From Acidobacteriota bacterium (lineage in GTDB: Bacteria > Acidobacteriota > Terriglobia > Acidiferrales > UBA7541), in assembly GCA_013289955.1 (NCBI GenBank), contig JABCYZ010000016.1:1-64000 (forward strand): a stretch of 64,000 nt of DNA, written 5' to 3'. Both the position numbers and the translations under genes were made by a program. Below the pieces are notes generated by a model, which was given only the letters and a program-made list of their open reading frames with translations, made no database searches and had not been told where the DNA came from. Below are positions 26,379 through 34,588 of this stretch, piece after piece; the stretch's first letter is position 1; every line of letters starts with the position of its first letter.

Positions 26379-28217
26379 TCACTTCAAAGGTGCAACGAGG
26401 TTAACCGCGGATTCCTGCGGCAAGGTGTAAGAGTTCGCTTGCGATTCCGCAAGGGTTCGCTCCACTGCGGCCGAGTCCAGCGGTCTGGAGAAAAGATAGC
26501 CTTGGGCAAATTCACAACCAAGCGATTTCAGCAGGGTCATCTGTTCAAGCGTTTCCACGCCTTCCGCCACGACCTTCATGCGCAGGTTTTTTCCAAGACT
26601 CAGAATGGTTTTTACGATCTCATGGCTTTCGCTGTTGTTTAGCATGTCAGTCACAAAAGACCGGTCGATTTTCAAGATATCCAGGGCAAACCGGCGCAAG
26701 TAACTCAAAGACGAATATCCGGTTCCGAAGTCATCGATGCACAAACGCACCCCCAGGTCTCTGAGCTCACTAAGAATTCGCGTGGTGCGCTCCTCGTCCC
26801 GCATGGTCACGCTTTCCGTAAGTTCGAGCCTCAAGGTTTCCGGCGCAAGGCCGGTCTCGCTCAAGACCCGGGCGACTTGGCTGACCAGATTGGCCTGCGC
26901 AAACTGCTTGGCAGAGATGTTGACGGCCATCGTAAACCGGGGCGAGCATGGAAATTGCTCGTTCCAGGCGCGGATCTGGCGGCAGGCTTCCTGCAAAATC
27001 CACTCACCAATCCAGAGAATCAGGCCGGTATCCTCGGCAGCCGAGATAAACCCCCCTGGCATTACCAGGCCAAATCCCGGCCTCTGCCATCGCACCAGCG
27101 CTTCGAACCCGGTGATGCGAAAATCGATCAGCGAAACGATCGGCTGGTAATGGACGAGAAATTCCCGTTTTTCCGTCGCCAGGCGAAGATCCGTTTCCAG
27201 GCGGAATCGGCCCGCCGCAGTGGCGTGCATGGATGGATCGCACATCTCGTACCGCGCCTTGCCAAGAGTCTTGGCCCGCGCCATTGCGGTGTTTGCGTCA
27301 CCGAGCATATCTTCCGCCGCGCTATAGCCGGTGCCGCTGAACGCGATGCCGACACTCGCCGTGGTGAATACCGTCTGTCCATCGACATCAAAGGGCGCTT
27401 GGATGCTTTTCTGGATTCGTTCGGCCACGCGAATTCCTTCGCTAGCGTTCCGAATGTTATCCAGCAGGATTGTGAATTTATCGCCGCCTACTCTCGCCAC
27501 CAGGCCAACTTCCGCCAATCCACCCGCCATTCCCCCCACTTCCGCTGTGCGCAAAATCGCATCATCCCGGCGGATGGAGCCGAGCAGCCGTTCCGCGATT
27601 TGCACAAGAAGCCAGTCGCCGGCTGTGATGCCCAGACTGTCATTCACGACCTTGAATCGATCCATGTCGACAGATAGCACTGCAAATTTATAATCCGGAT
27701 GGAGCATTCCCCAGCTGACGCACAGCATCAGTCGTTCCAGGAAAAAGGAACGGTTGGGCAGCTGCGTGAGCGGGTCGTGAAGAGCGTCGTAGGTCAGTTT
27801 GTCTTCCAGTTTCAGAATGCGTTCGCCGGAGCGCAAACGCGCTTTCAGTTCTTCCGCATCGCAGGGCTTCGTAATATAGTCGTCGGCGCCCGCTTCGAGA
27901 CCGTGGACGACGTCTACTTTGGAAGTCTTCGACGTCAGCAAAATAATGTAAATGTATGGAAATTCGGTACGCCTGCGAATTTCCCGGCAAACTTCGACCC
28001 CGTTGAGCCCCGGCATGAGCCAATCCAGGAGCGCCAACCGCGGTCCTTCGGCGCTCGAGAGAAACTCCAGAGCCTTGCGCCCGTTCTCGGCGACCACAAC
28101 TTCATAACCAGCCTGCTGTAACGTTTTTTCGAGAAGGCGCCTCGTGAGGGCGTCATCGTCGGCAACGAGGATCTTCCGTTCCTCATGCTTTCGTGCCAGC
28201 CGCGATCTCAGTTGCAT
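26379..28217 (-). CDS. Response regulator with degenerate GGDEF and intact EAL domain
   Basis: A 612-residue protein: REC (about 12-132, phospho-acceptor D65 in LLDWLMP), GGDEF (about 140-320), EAL (about 335-600). The cyclase signature is GGDKF (244-248) with Lys in place of the essential Glu. A Gly/Ala-rich insertion of about 18 residues (within ILRTAEVGGMAGGLAEVGL) lies just before it, so cyclase activity is unlikely. EAL-domain motifs are intact (FEALVRW, ELTES, DDFGTGYSSLSYL, EGVET), so this is probably a c-di-GMP phosphodiesterase. A GGAGG lies 5-9 bases before the ATG. It is the first gene of the minus-strand signalling block; the kinase gene follows after 178 bases. Confidence 0.9.
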   Translation of the reverse strand: MQLRSRLARKHEERKILVADDDALTRRLLEKTLQQAGYEVVVAENGRKALEFLSSAEGPRLALLDWLMPGLNGVEVCREIRRRTEFPYIYIILLTSKTSKVDVVHGLEAGADDYITKPCDAEELKARLRSGERILKLEDKLTYDALHDPLTQLPNRSFFLERLMLCVSWGMLHPDYKFAVLSVDMDRFKVVNDSLGITAGDWLLVQIAERLLGSIRRDDAILRTAEVGGMAGGLAEVGLVARVGGDKFTILLDNIRNASEGIRVAERIQKSIQAPFDVDGQTVFTTASVGIAFSGTGYSAAEDMLGDANTAMARAKTLGKARYEMCDPSMHATAAGRFRLETDLRLATEKREFLVHYQPIVSLIDFRITGFEALVRWQRPGFGLVMPGGFISAAEDTGLILWIGEWILQEACRQIRAWNEQFPCSPRFTMAVNISAKQFAQANLVSQVARVLSETGLAPETLRLELTESVTMRDEERTTRILSELRDLGVRLCIDDFGTGYSSLSYLRRFALDILKIDRSFVTDMLNNSESHEIVKTILSLGKNLRMKVVAEGVETLEQMTLLKSLGCEFAQGYLFSRPLDSAAVERTLAESQANSYTLPQESAVNLVAPLK

Positions 28218-28836
28218 GCCGGCCTCCGGAGGCCCCCGAGACGGCCGATGTACGCTCCCGAAGCCCCGAGCACTGGCAGGATGTCCGAAGCTTGCCGGGA
28301 TCTTCCGGCCGATCGCCGCTCCTCACGCACATCAACGAGTCCCTGACGGCGCAAGAAATTTCCCCAGGCGCTCTTTGCGAGCGTCGCGGACTCAGCTTCG
28401 ATCGCAGAATGGACTTTGCCGATTCTCATCTTCAATGTGTTGTCCCCGAAGGTCCTGTGACACCGAGCGAACCCGCGCACACCCGCGCAGGGGGACGGTG
28501 CGAAATAGTATGTGCGACATTCAGTTCCAAAAGCTGAGAGAGGGACGATGCGGCAGCCCGAGAAACGAATTGCTGAAGGGTAGGGCCAGTATCATCCCCG
28601 GCACAATCGTAGTCAACGATTACTTCTATCCTGGTCTCTTATCTGCATCCATGCCGCCCTATGTTCGAGAATAAAAATGTGGGTAAACGGACTCGCGAGA
28701 AGTCGCCTTGATATTAGAATCTTCTTATAATTCAGATAAAACTGCGCCCGCAGGTCAAATGTGTACAAAATTGGATAGTACCATTTGCTTTTGCGTGGAG
28801 AAGTCGCACACTTCCGGAGTGACTGAGGTAGAAGAG
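28218..28836. other. Long intergenic region between divergent genes
   Basis: About 620 bases separate the response-regulator gene (minus) from the small ORF at 28837 (plus). Open frames here (for example 28144-28674) overlap the regulator's start in antisense and lack protein features. A TATAAT is seen at 28726. The region becomes more AT-rich towards its right end. I see no RNA gene. Confidence 0.4.
28726..28731 (+). promoter_or_regulatory. Possible -10 element for the small ORF at 28837
   Basis: A perfect TATAAT in an AT-rich stretch about 105 bases upstream of the ORF start. No good -35 hexamer lies at 16-18 bases; TTGATA at 28709 is too close. Confidence 0.3.
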
Positions 28837-29157
28837 ATGTTCAGCAAGGAAGACTCTCTCGAGTTTGAATATATGCTGAGTCAGAGATGGACCGTGACGA
28901 AAATGATTCAGAGTTACGAATCGGACCCGAAATTGGCTTACATTCACGGATTTGATACCGCCATCGCTTTACTCTGCGCCAAAGCCAAAGTATCGAACCC
29001 TCGAATCAGCGAAGGCCTGAAGGAACTGGCTGATAAAATGGCTGAGGAAACCGCTGCCACCTTGCGTTCCATGCTGGAGCAGAAAGAACGATCGTTAGAA
29101 TCACAGCCGCGAAGCCTTTGCTCGTCCAACCTGGAAAGTTACGAACACAAACTGTAA
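28837..29157 (+). CDS. Small hypothetical protein
   Basis: A 106-residue, probably helical, soluble protein starting MFSKEDSLEFEYMLSQRW. It contains a central alanine/leucine stretch (FDTAIALLCAKAKV) and a charged helix (GLKELADKMAEETAATLRSM). AGAAGAG precedes the ATG. The frame is open 43 codons further upstream to a weak start at 28708, but that part is cysteine-rich and not protein-like. I recognise no family. It stands alone between the signalling block and the sugar locus. Confidence 0.5.
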   Translation: MFSKEDSLEFEYMLSQRWTVTKMIQSYESDPKLAYIHGFDTAIALLCAKAKVSNPRISEGLKELADKMAEETAATLRSMLEQKERSLESQPRSLCSSNLESYEHKL

Positions 29158-29490
29158 AGGTTTCCAGCTGCAGGAAGACCTGGGAATCCGGCGCCGACAA
29201 AGTTATGCCGGGACTCTTGGCGGGGCGGCGAATCTTCTTGATCCTTCAAAGATAATCTCTGAATTTCCTCTTTTTTCTGGTGTTGTTCGGCGGGAACGGC
29301 AATCGTCGCTCGAACCAGCTGCAGCGGACCCGGCAGTCAAACCCCGATGAAGCAGGTCCGTATCTATTTCGGCCTCTGGTTTTCGAGGAAAGCGGAAGTT
29401 ATCGTAGCGCCTTTTTGTCCCGAGCGGGCATCAAACGGCCGGGAGAAGTGGGACTGCCTGGCCGCCCTCAAGCATCGAGATGAACAATCG
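29158..29490. other. Intergenic region upstream of the receptor promoter
   Basis: About 330 bases without a supported gene. Short open frames (29280-29483, 29347-29538) lack ribosome sites and domain features. The receptor promoter begins at its right edge. Confidence 0.4.
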
Positions 29491-29519
29491 TTGACATTCA
29501 AAAAACGGATAATTATACT
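29491..29519 (+). promoter_or_regulatory. Strong sigma-70-type promoter of the TonB-dependent receptor gene
   Basis: TTGACA at 29491-29496, a 17-base spacer, and TATACT at 29514-29519 (one mismatch to TATAAT). Transcription should start near 29526, giving a leader of about 68 bases. This is the best match to a housekeeping promoter in the window. Confidence 0.75.
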
Positions 29520-29523
29520 TTCG

Positions 29524-29547
29524 AAAACGATTAGTTAACCGATTTAG
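29524..29547. promoter_or_regulatory. Two LacI-type operator candidates over the receptor transcription start
   Basis: AAACGATT (29525-29532) and AACCGATT (29537-29544) both fit AANCGNTT, the centre of LacI-family operators, with their CG centres 12 bases apart. The second site, TAGTTAACCGATTTAG at 29532-29547, matches 15 of 16 bases of the site between lacI and the GH3 gene at 37171-37186. Placement on the transcription start fits repression. Confidence 0.6.
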
Positions 29548-29593
29548 CTCCGGGTGCACGGCGTATCGGCAAGAGTTCCGGGGAGGATTCGCC

Positions 29594-32500
29594 ATGAACG
29601 TTTCTAAGGTTTTCCTGCGAGCGCTGCTCGTGTTGTCCTGCTTGCTGGTAGTTCTTTATTCCGCACACGCACAGTACCGCGCTTCGATCCAGGGAGTAGT
29701 AACGGACCCGCAGGGAGAGGTAGTTTCCGGGGCGACCGTCACCTTGACGAATCTGGAGACAAATCAGACGCAAACCGCCACGACCGACGCGAACGGTATT
29801 TACAACTTCGGCGCTCTTGCGGCCATCAAGTATTCGCTCACGGTCGAGAAGGCCGGCTTCACGAAAAAGGTGCTTGAGAATGTAGGGGTGATCGCGGACC
29901 AAGCGAACGCCGTGAATCTCCAGCTCGAAGTCGGAGAGGTCACCCAAAGCGTCACGGTGAACGGCGATTCCACTCCACTCATCGACACGGAAACAGCCAA
30001 CTTAAGCGGAACGGTCACCAGCAATCAGATCCAGCATATGCCTTCGTTCGGGCGCGATGTCCTCAAGCTGGTAGAGCTGGCTCCCGGATCCTTCGCTGAT
30101 GGTTCGTCGGCGAGCGGCAATGACAATTATAACCTTCCCGGCACCCAGACAGGCGGAGGGCAGTCCGGTGGGGCGGACGGCATATTCAAGACCGAAAACG
30201 GCGCGCAGGTCATCGGCAATGGGCAGCAGACGGAGAACAATGGCGTTTCGATTGACGGAATCAGCACCACCAGCGCTGTGTGGGGCGGAGCTACAGTGAT
30301 TACACCGTCTGAGGATTCCGTGGAAAGCGTAAAAGTCATCACCAACAGCTATGATGCCGAAGATGGACGCTTCAGCGGCACTCAGGTTCAAATTACTTCC
30401 AAGAGCGGCACCAATGATTTTCATGGCAGTCTCTTCTTTACGAACCACGAACCGAGCTTCAACGCATACCAGCGATTCAACGGAGCGGGCCTTGCCGTGA
30501 CTAAGGACGCCAATAAGTTCGACCAGCTCGGCGGAAGCGTTGGCGGCCCCATCTGGAAGAATAAGATTTTTGCGTTCTTCAACTATGAGACGATTCGCGA
30601 ACCCTTCAGCAACATCACAGGAAATGGCTGGTACGACACTGCGGCCTTCGACGCTCTGGCGCCCACGGGAAGCATCGCCGCGAAGTATCTTTCTTTCCCC
30701 GGCAACGGTGTTGTGGGAACCCTGAATCCGAACGCCACCTGCGTGACTGCCGGTCTGACGGAAGGTGTAAATTGCAAAACGATTCCAGGTCAAGGAATTA
30801 ATCTCGGTACGCCACTCACGACGGGTTTGGGCACGCAGGACCAGGGCTGGACCAGTGCCACTAACCCTGGATGTGGCGGAGCCGGCACCGGCTGCGGAAC
30901 CGCTGGGAGCCCATTCGGCGCCATCGCCGACATCGCCAACTACAACACCATCGACCCGACCAAATTTACGGCTGCCCAGTACAATGGCCGCCTGGATGCC
31001 GATGTCACCGAAAAGGACCGCATTGGCTTTGCTATCTACTGGGTTCCCTTGTCCAAAGACAACTTCAACGGGAACCGTGCTTACGACATTTTCCACCATT
31101 CGCAGATCAATGATGCACTCTCGGCTATCTGGGATCATACCTTCTCGTCTACGCTGCTAAACGAATTTCGGGTGAATGCCGCTGGCTGGCGCTGGAACGA
31201 GATCAACTCCAACGCCCAGTCTCCGATCGGATTTCCCACGGACAATATTGATACGACGGGCAGCATTAACCTGAATTCGTTTGGCCCGAACGTCGGCAGC
31301 ATCCTGAATCAGTGGACTTACACCTTCAAGGATGTGGCCACCAAGATTGAGGGGCGCCACGCCGTTAAGTTTGGCTTTGACGTCACGCGGCTCTTTTACC
31401 TCCAGGACTGTCCCGGTTGCGGCGTGCCCAGCTATAACTTCTTCAACCTCTGGGACTTCCTGAACGATGCGCCACAAAAGGAGTCCTCGAACTTCAACCC
31501 GACTACCGGGGACCCCACGACTATTCGCCAGGACCAGCGCGAAAACATCTTGGGCCTTTTCGTTCAGGACAGCTTCAAACTTCGCTCGAACCTGACTCTT
31601 ACTCTCGGCCTTCGTTGGTCCTATTTTGGTCCGTTGTACTCGAAGGAAGGCAACATGTTCCAGGCTATCCCCGGCGCCGGGTCTGACTACCTGACGGGCC
31701 TGATCGTCAGGAAGGGCGATTCCTGGAACGCGCAGAAGGACAACTTCGGACCCCAGGTCGGTGTTGCTTGGAGTCCAGCTGGGCTGTTCGGTCATGAGTT
31801 CCACAACCGTTTGGTGATTCGCGGCGGTTACGGCCTGAGCTACAGCGGGGAACAAATCGCTATTTCATCCAACATCGTGAATAACCCTGGATTGGCGGTG
31901 TCCCCGACGCTCCTCCAGAACACCCCGGCCGCCTCGAGTTGCGTCCAGCCGCTGCCGAACTGCGGTATTGTCTATGCCCTTTCGTCAGGCGTGCACGATC
32001 TGGCCGGTTTCCCGGCGAACCCGAACACCGTTTCGAGTTTTGGCGCGAACGGACTGCCAACGACGGGCACTGTCGGCGTCGAAATCTTCCCAGGGACGTT
32101 GCCGACCACGCGTGTCCATCACTACTCGGTGGATGCTCAATACGATCTAGGTCACCAATTCGTGGCCTCGCTGGGATATCAGGGAAGCCAGTCGCGTGAC
32201 ACTTACTTTCATGAGAACCCGCTGGCCGTCCCGGCAATCCTCGGAGACCCCTTCAACCCGCAGATCGGTGGCAACGACTACTGGGGTAACGGCGGCCACG
32301 GCAACTACAACGCCATGCTCGCGGAGCTAAAGCACGATTTCTCGCACCAGTTCCAGGCAGACACGCAATTCACCTGGTCGAAGTGCATGGACACGAGCTC
32401 CGCGCCGTATTCCGAGCAGCCCTATCCGTTTGACCAGAGCCTGGATTACGGGCGTTGCGACTACAACGTAGGCAAAGCGTTCAAGGTATTTGGCGTGTGG

Positions 32501-33100
32501 CAGCCGGTCTTCTTCCGCGGAAGCAACAACTGGTTGGAAAAGGTTGCCGGTGGCTGGTCCCTCAGCGGAATCTTCAATATCCACTCCGGATTCCCCTGGA
32601 CCCCCATGGTAAACGTCACGGATGGAAATACCTATTGCGCCCAATGCGGCTATGGGTCGCTGTTCCCCACTGCCTACCTGGGCGGCGCGGGCACTAGCAC
32701 CAGCAACAGTGCATTCGAGACAGAAGCCAACTCGAACTTTCCCAAGGGGACGAGCTCGGTTACACCTGGCGGGACGGCCTATTTTTCGCCGACAAGCTAT
32801 CCGGCAGGTCTCTTCGGAGCAATCCTGCCTGCGGCCCCGGGCGTTGCTCGCAACTCGCTCAACCTTCCCGGGTATAAATCCGTCGACGCGACGCTGTCCA
32901 AGGCTTTTGGCCTGCCCAAAGTGCCGGTGCTCGGCGAAAACGCCAGGATTGAGCTCCGGGTTGATGCCTACAACCTGTTCAACAATTTGAACCTCAACCC
33001 GAACGATATCTCAAACAACATTTCCGCCCCAAACTTCGGCACGATTACTGGCGCTCTGGCCGCCCGCGTCATCACGCTGGGAGTGCGGTTCAGCTTTTAA
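29594..33100 (+). CDS. TonB-dependent outer-membrane receptor with N-terminal carboxypeptidase-regulatory-like domain
   Basis: A 1168-residue exported protein. Signal peptide (about 1-27, cleaved after SAHA), a regulatory CarbopepD-like beta-sandwich (about 30-115, IQGVVTDPQGEVVSGATVTL), a plug (about 120-270) and a large beta-barrel ending in a hydrophobic/aromatic C-terminus (VITLGVRFSF). This Oar/CarbopepD-type receptor family is greatly expanded in Acidobacteriota and is used for large substrates, often saccharides. GGGGAGG precedes the ATG. Adjacent GH144 and GH3 genes and the shared LacI-type operator suggest it imports beta-glucan fragments. The substrate is an inference from context; no SusD partner gene is present. 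Confidence 0.92.
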   Translation: MNVSKVFLRALLVLSCLLVVLYSAHAQYRASIQGVVTDPQGEVVSGATVTLTNLETNQTQTATTDANGIYNFGALAAIKYSLTVEKAGFTKKVLENVGVIADQANAVNLQLEVGEVTQSVTVNGDSTPLIDTETANLSGTVTSNQIQHMPSFGRDVLKLVELAPGSFADGSSASGNDNYNLPGTQTGGGQSGGADGIFKTENGAQVIGNGQQTENNGVSIDGISTTSAVWGGATVITPSEDSVESVKVITNSYDAEDGRFSGTQVQITSKSGTNDFHGSLFFTNHEPSFNAYQRFNGAGLAVTKDANKFDQLGGSVGGPIWKNKIFAFFNYETIREPFSNITGNGWYDTAAFDALAPTGSIAAKYLSFPGNGVVGTLNPNATCVTAGLTEGVNCKTIPGQGINLGTPLTTGLGTQDQGWTSATNPGCGGAGTGCGTAGSPFGAIADIANYNTIDPTKFTAAQYNGRLDADVTEKDRIGFAIYWVPLSKDNFNGNRAYDIFHHSQINDALSAIWDHTFSSTLLNEFRVNAAGWRWNEINSNAQSPIGFPTDNIDTTGSINLNSFGPNVGSILNQWTYTFKDVATKIEGRHAVKFGFDVTRLFYLQDCPGCGVPSYNFFNLWDFLNDAPQKESSNFNPTTGDPTTIRQDQRENILGLFVQDSFKLRSNLTLTLGLRWSYFGPLYSKEGNMFQAIPGAGSDYLTGLIVRKGDSWNAQKDNFGPQVGVAWSPAGLFGHEFHNRLVIRGGYGLSYSGEQIAISSNIVNNPGLAVSPTLLQNTPAASSCVQPLPNCGIVYALSSGVHDLAGFPANPNTVSSFGANGLPTTGTVGVEIFPGTLPTTRVHHYSVDAQYDLGHQFVASLGYQGSQSRDTYFHENPLAVPAILGDPFNPQIGGNDYWGNGGHGNYNAMLAELKHDFSHQFQADTQFTWSKCMDTSSAPYSEQPYPFDQSLDYGRCDYNVGKAFKVFGVWQPVFFRGSNNWLEKVAGGWSLSGIFNIHSGFPWTPMVNVTDGNTYCAQCGYGSLFPTAYLGGAGTSTSNSAFETEANSNFPKGTSSVTPGGTAYFSPTSYPAGLFGAILPAAPGVARNSLNLPGYKSVDATLSKAFGLPKVPVLGENARIELRVDAYNLFNNLNLNPNDISNNISAPNFGTITGALAARVITLGVRFSF

Positions 33101-33114
33101 CCCCAAACACCATG

Positions 33115-33142
33115 GGGCGCGGTCCGGAAACGGACTGCGCCT
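33115..33142 (+). terminator. GC-rich hairpin with GAAA loop after the receptor gene
   Basis: An 11-bp stem (GGCGCGGTCCG pairing with CGGACTGCGCC, one G-U pair) closed by a GAAA tetraloop, 15 bases after the stop. No T-tract follows, so it more likely protects the mRNA end or pauses polymerase than terminates alone. Confidence 0.45.
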
Positions 33143-33166
33143 CTTGAATCTGTACGCTGGTCGAGG

Positions 33167-33218
33167 AAGCTGTCAACGAGTGGTTCCATTCTCTCCGCTC
33201 GTTGACAGCTTTTTATTT
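33167..33218 (+). terminator. Intrinsic terminator of the receptor gene
   Basis: A perfect 14-bp inverted repeat (AAGCTGTCAACGAG and CTCGTTGACAGCTT) with a 17-base loop, followed by TTTTTATTT. It sits between the convergent receptor and GH144 genes; the T-tract favours the plus strand. Confidence 0.85.
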
Positions 33219-33222
33219 GCGT

Positions 33223-34545
33223 TTAGGCTGGCTGGAATCCGGCCTTTTGCATGGCCGATTGGGCTTCGGAGTTCTTCATAAAGGTGTTCCAGACGAAACC
33301 GGTGCGGTGATTTTCCGCCATGAGCATGGTAATGCCGAGGTCGATCCCGAGGACATCCTGGTCGTACCAGCCGTCCAGCGGATTGAACGCGTCCACGAAG
33401 CCGTATCGCGCCCAGGCTTTGGCTTTGTAGCGGCCGCGGATGTTGCGCAGGACGCGCATGCAATCCTCGTAGAGAAAGGGAAGCGAGCCGCCGGTCGCGC
33501 AGGGAACAATGCTGCCGTCGATGGGACCTTGCGGCGGCGGACCGCCCCATGCCGTGTAGCCTCGCTCGTAGTCGGAGGCGCTGATTCCCCACAAATTCTC
33601 GCCGTAATCTGGAAATTTGTCGCGCAGCGATAGGCAAAAAAGTTTGTGGGCCTTTGTGGCTTTGATCGAATTCTCAAAATAATTCGTGTAGGCGTCGCGC
33701 TTCTTGCGAAAATCAAACCACGCATGCGAATACTGGTGCGTGAAGATCGGATCGTTGCCGGAAATATATTCGAGCCCTTCATATTTGATGACTGGCCGCG
33801 TCCAGGCTTTCCAGCTTTCCGCAGGGAGGCTGTGTGTCGGCGAGCCGATGCCCAGCAAATAGATCATCATCAGTTCGCAAAAATGCTCCCAGCGAGCGTC
33901 CAGGAAGCCCGACTCCGGCTTCCAGCCCATGGAGAGAGTCGTGCCGCCATTGAGCATCCACGGCCAGTCGACGCGCTCGTAGATTTTTGTGGCGAGATCC
34001 CTGATTTCCTGATCGGCGAAATGCTGGCGGGCGGTAAGAACACCGCAAAGAAGCAGGGAAGTATCGATCGACGAAAGCTCGCATTTGTCCCAGCGCTCGC
34101 CGGTCTCCATATGGATGAAGTGGTAGTAGAAACCGTGTTCGTGCTGCAGTTCATTTGCAAGAAAACGAAGCGTGTTGCGGACGCGCGCGAGAATATCGGC
34201 GCTCTTTCCGAAACCGCGATGGTCGCCGATAGACAGGCTCGTCAGGCCAAAGCCCGTGGCCGCGATGCTGGACATGGCGCGCGTGTCGTTCCCGTTTGCC
34301 AGCGCGCGGTCTTTCACCTGGCCCGTTTTGGGGCTGGCCTCATACCAGAAAAAATCGAAGGTCGTGCGCTGGATTTCATCCAGCAGCTTTTCATCGGTGC
34401 CCTGATAAGGAGCTCCGGCGGGTTCGACGAACGTCTTTTGTGTATCGGCGAGGCAGTCGAGCAGCGACACAAACGAGGAAGAGAAAAGCCCGAGTCCGCC
34501 AAGCTTGATGACTTTTCTCCGGGGATACAAGCGGTGGATGGTCAT
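33223..34545 (-). CDS. GH144-type glucanase (Pfam Glycoamylase family), predicted exported beta-1,2-glucanase
   Basis: A 440-residue (alpha/alpha)6-barrel protein with a twin-arginine-like signal (PRRKVIKLGGLGLFSSSF). Family-typical segments include QRTTFDFFWYEASP, GFGLTSLSIGD, LSMGWKPESGFLDARWEHF, FTHQYSHAWFDFRKK and DGWYDQDVLGIDLGITMLM. The Pfam Glycoamylase name is historical: characterised members of this type belong to GH144 and hydrolyse beta-1,2-glucan to sophorooligosaccharides. The neighbouring GH3 enzyme ends 44 bases upstream on the same strand and could finish the job, so the two form an operon. Activity on another beta-glucan cannot be excluded from sequence. Confidence 0.8.
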   Translation of the reverse strand: MTIHRLYPRRKVIKLGGLGLFSSSFVSLLDCLADTQKTFVEPAGAPYQGTDEKLLDEIQRTTFDFFWYEASPKTGQVKDRALANGNDTRAMSSIAATGFGLTSLSIGDHRGFGKSADILARVRNTLRFLANELQHEHGFYYHFIHMETGERWDKCELSSIDTSLLLCGVLTARQHFADQEIRDLATKIYERVDWPWMLNGGTTLSMGWKPESGFLDARWEHFCELMMIYLLGIGSPTHSLPAESWKAWTRPVIKYEGLEYISGNDPIFTHQYSHAWFDFRKKRDAYTNYFENSIKATKAHKLFCLSLRDKFPDYGENLWGISASDYERGYTAWGGPPPQGPIDGSIVPCATGGSLPFLYEDCMRVLRNIRGRYKAKAWARYGFVDAFNPLDGWYDQDVLGIDLGITMLMAENHRTGFVWNTFMKNSEAQSAMQKAGFQPA

Positions 34546-34588
34546 TGGTTACGCTCTCGATTATTTCGCGGCGCCGGTTTCGTTGTGT

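Noticed and set aside
30002..31138. Minus-strand frame of 378 codons over the TonB receptor gene
   Set aside because: Antisense to a clear receptor; composition is not protein-like.
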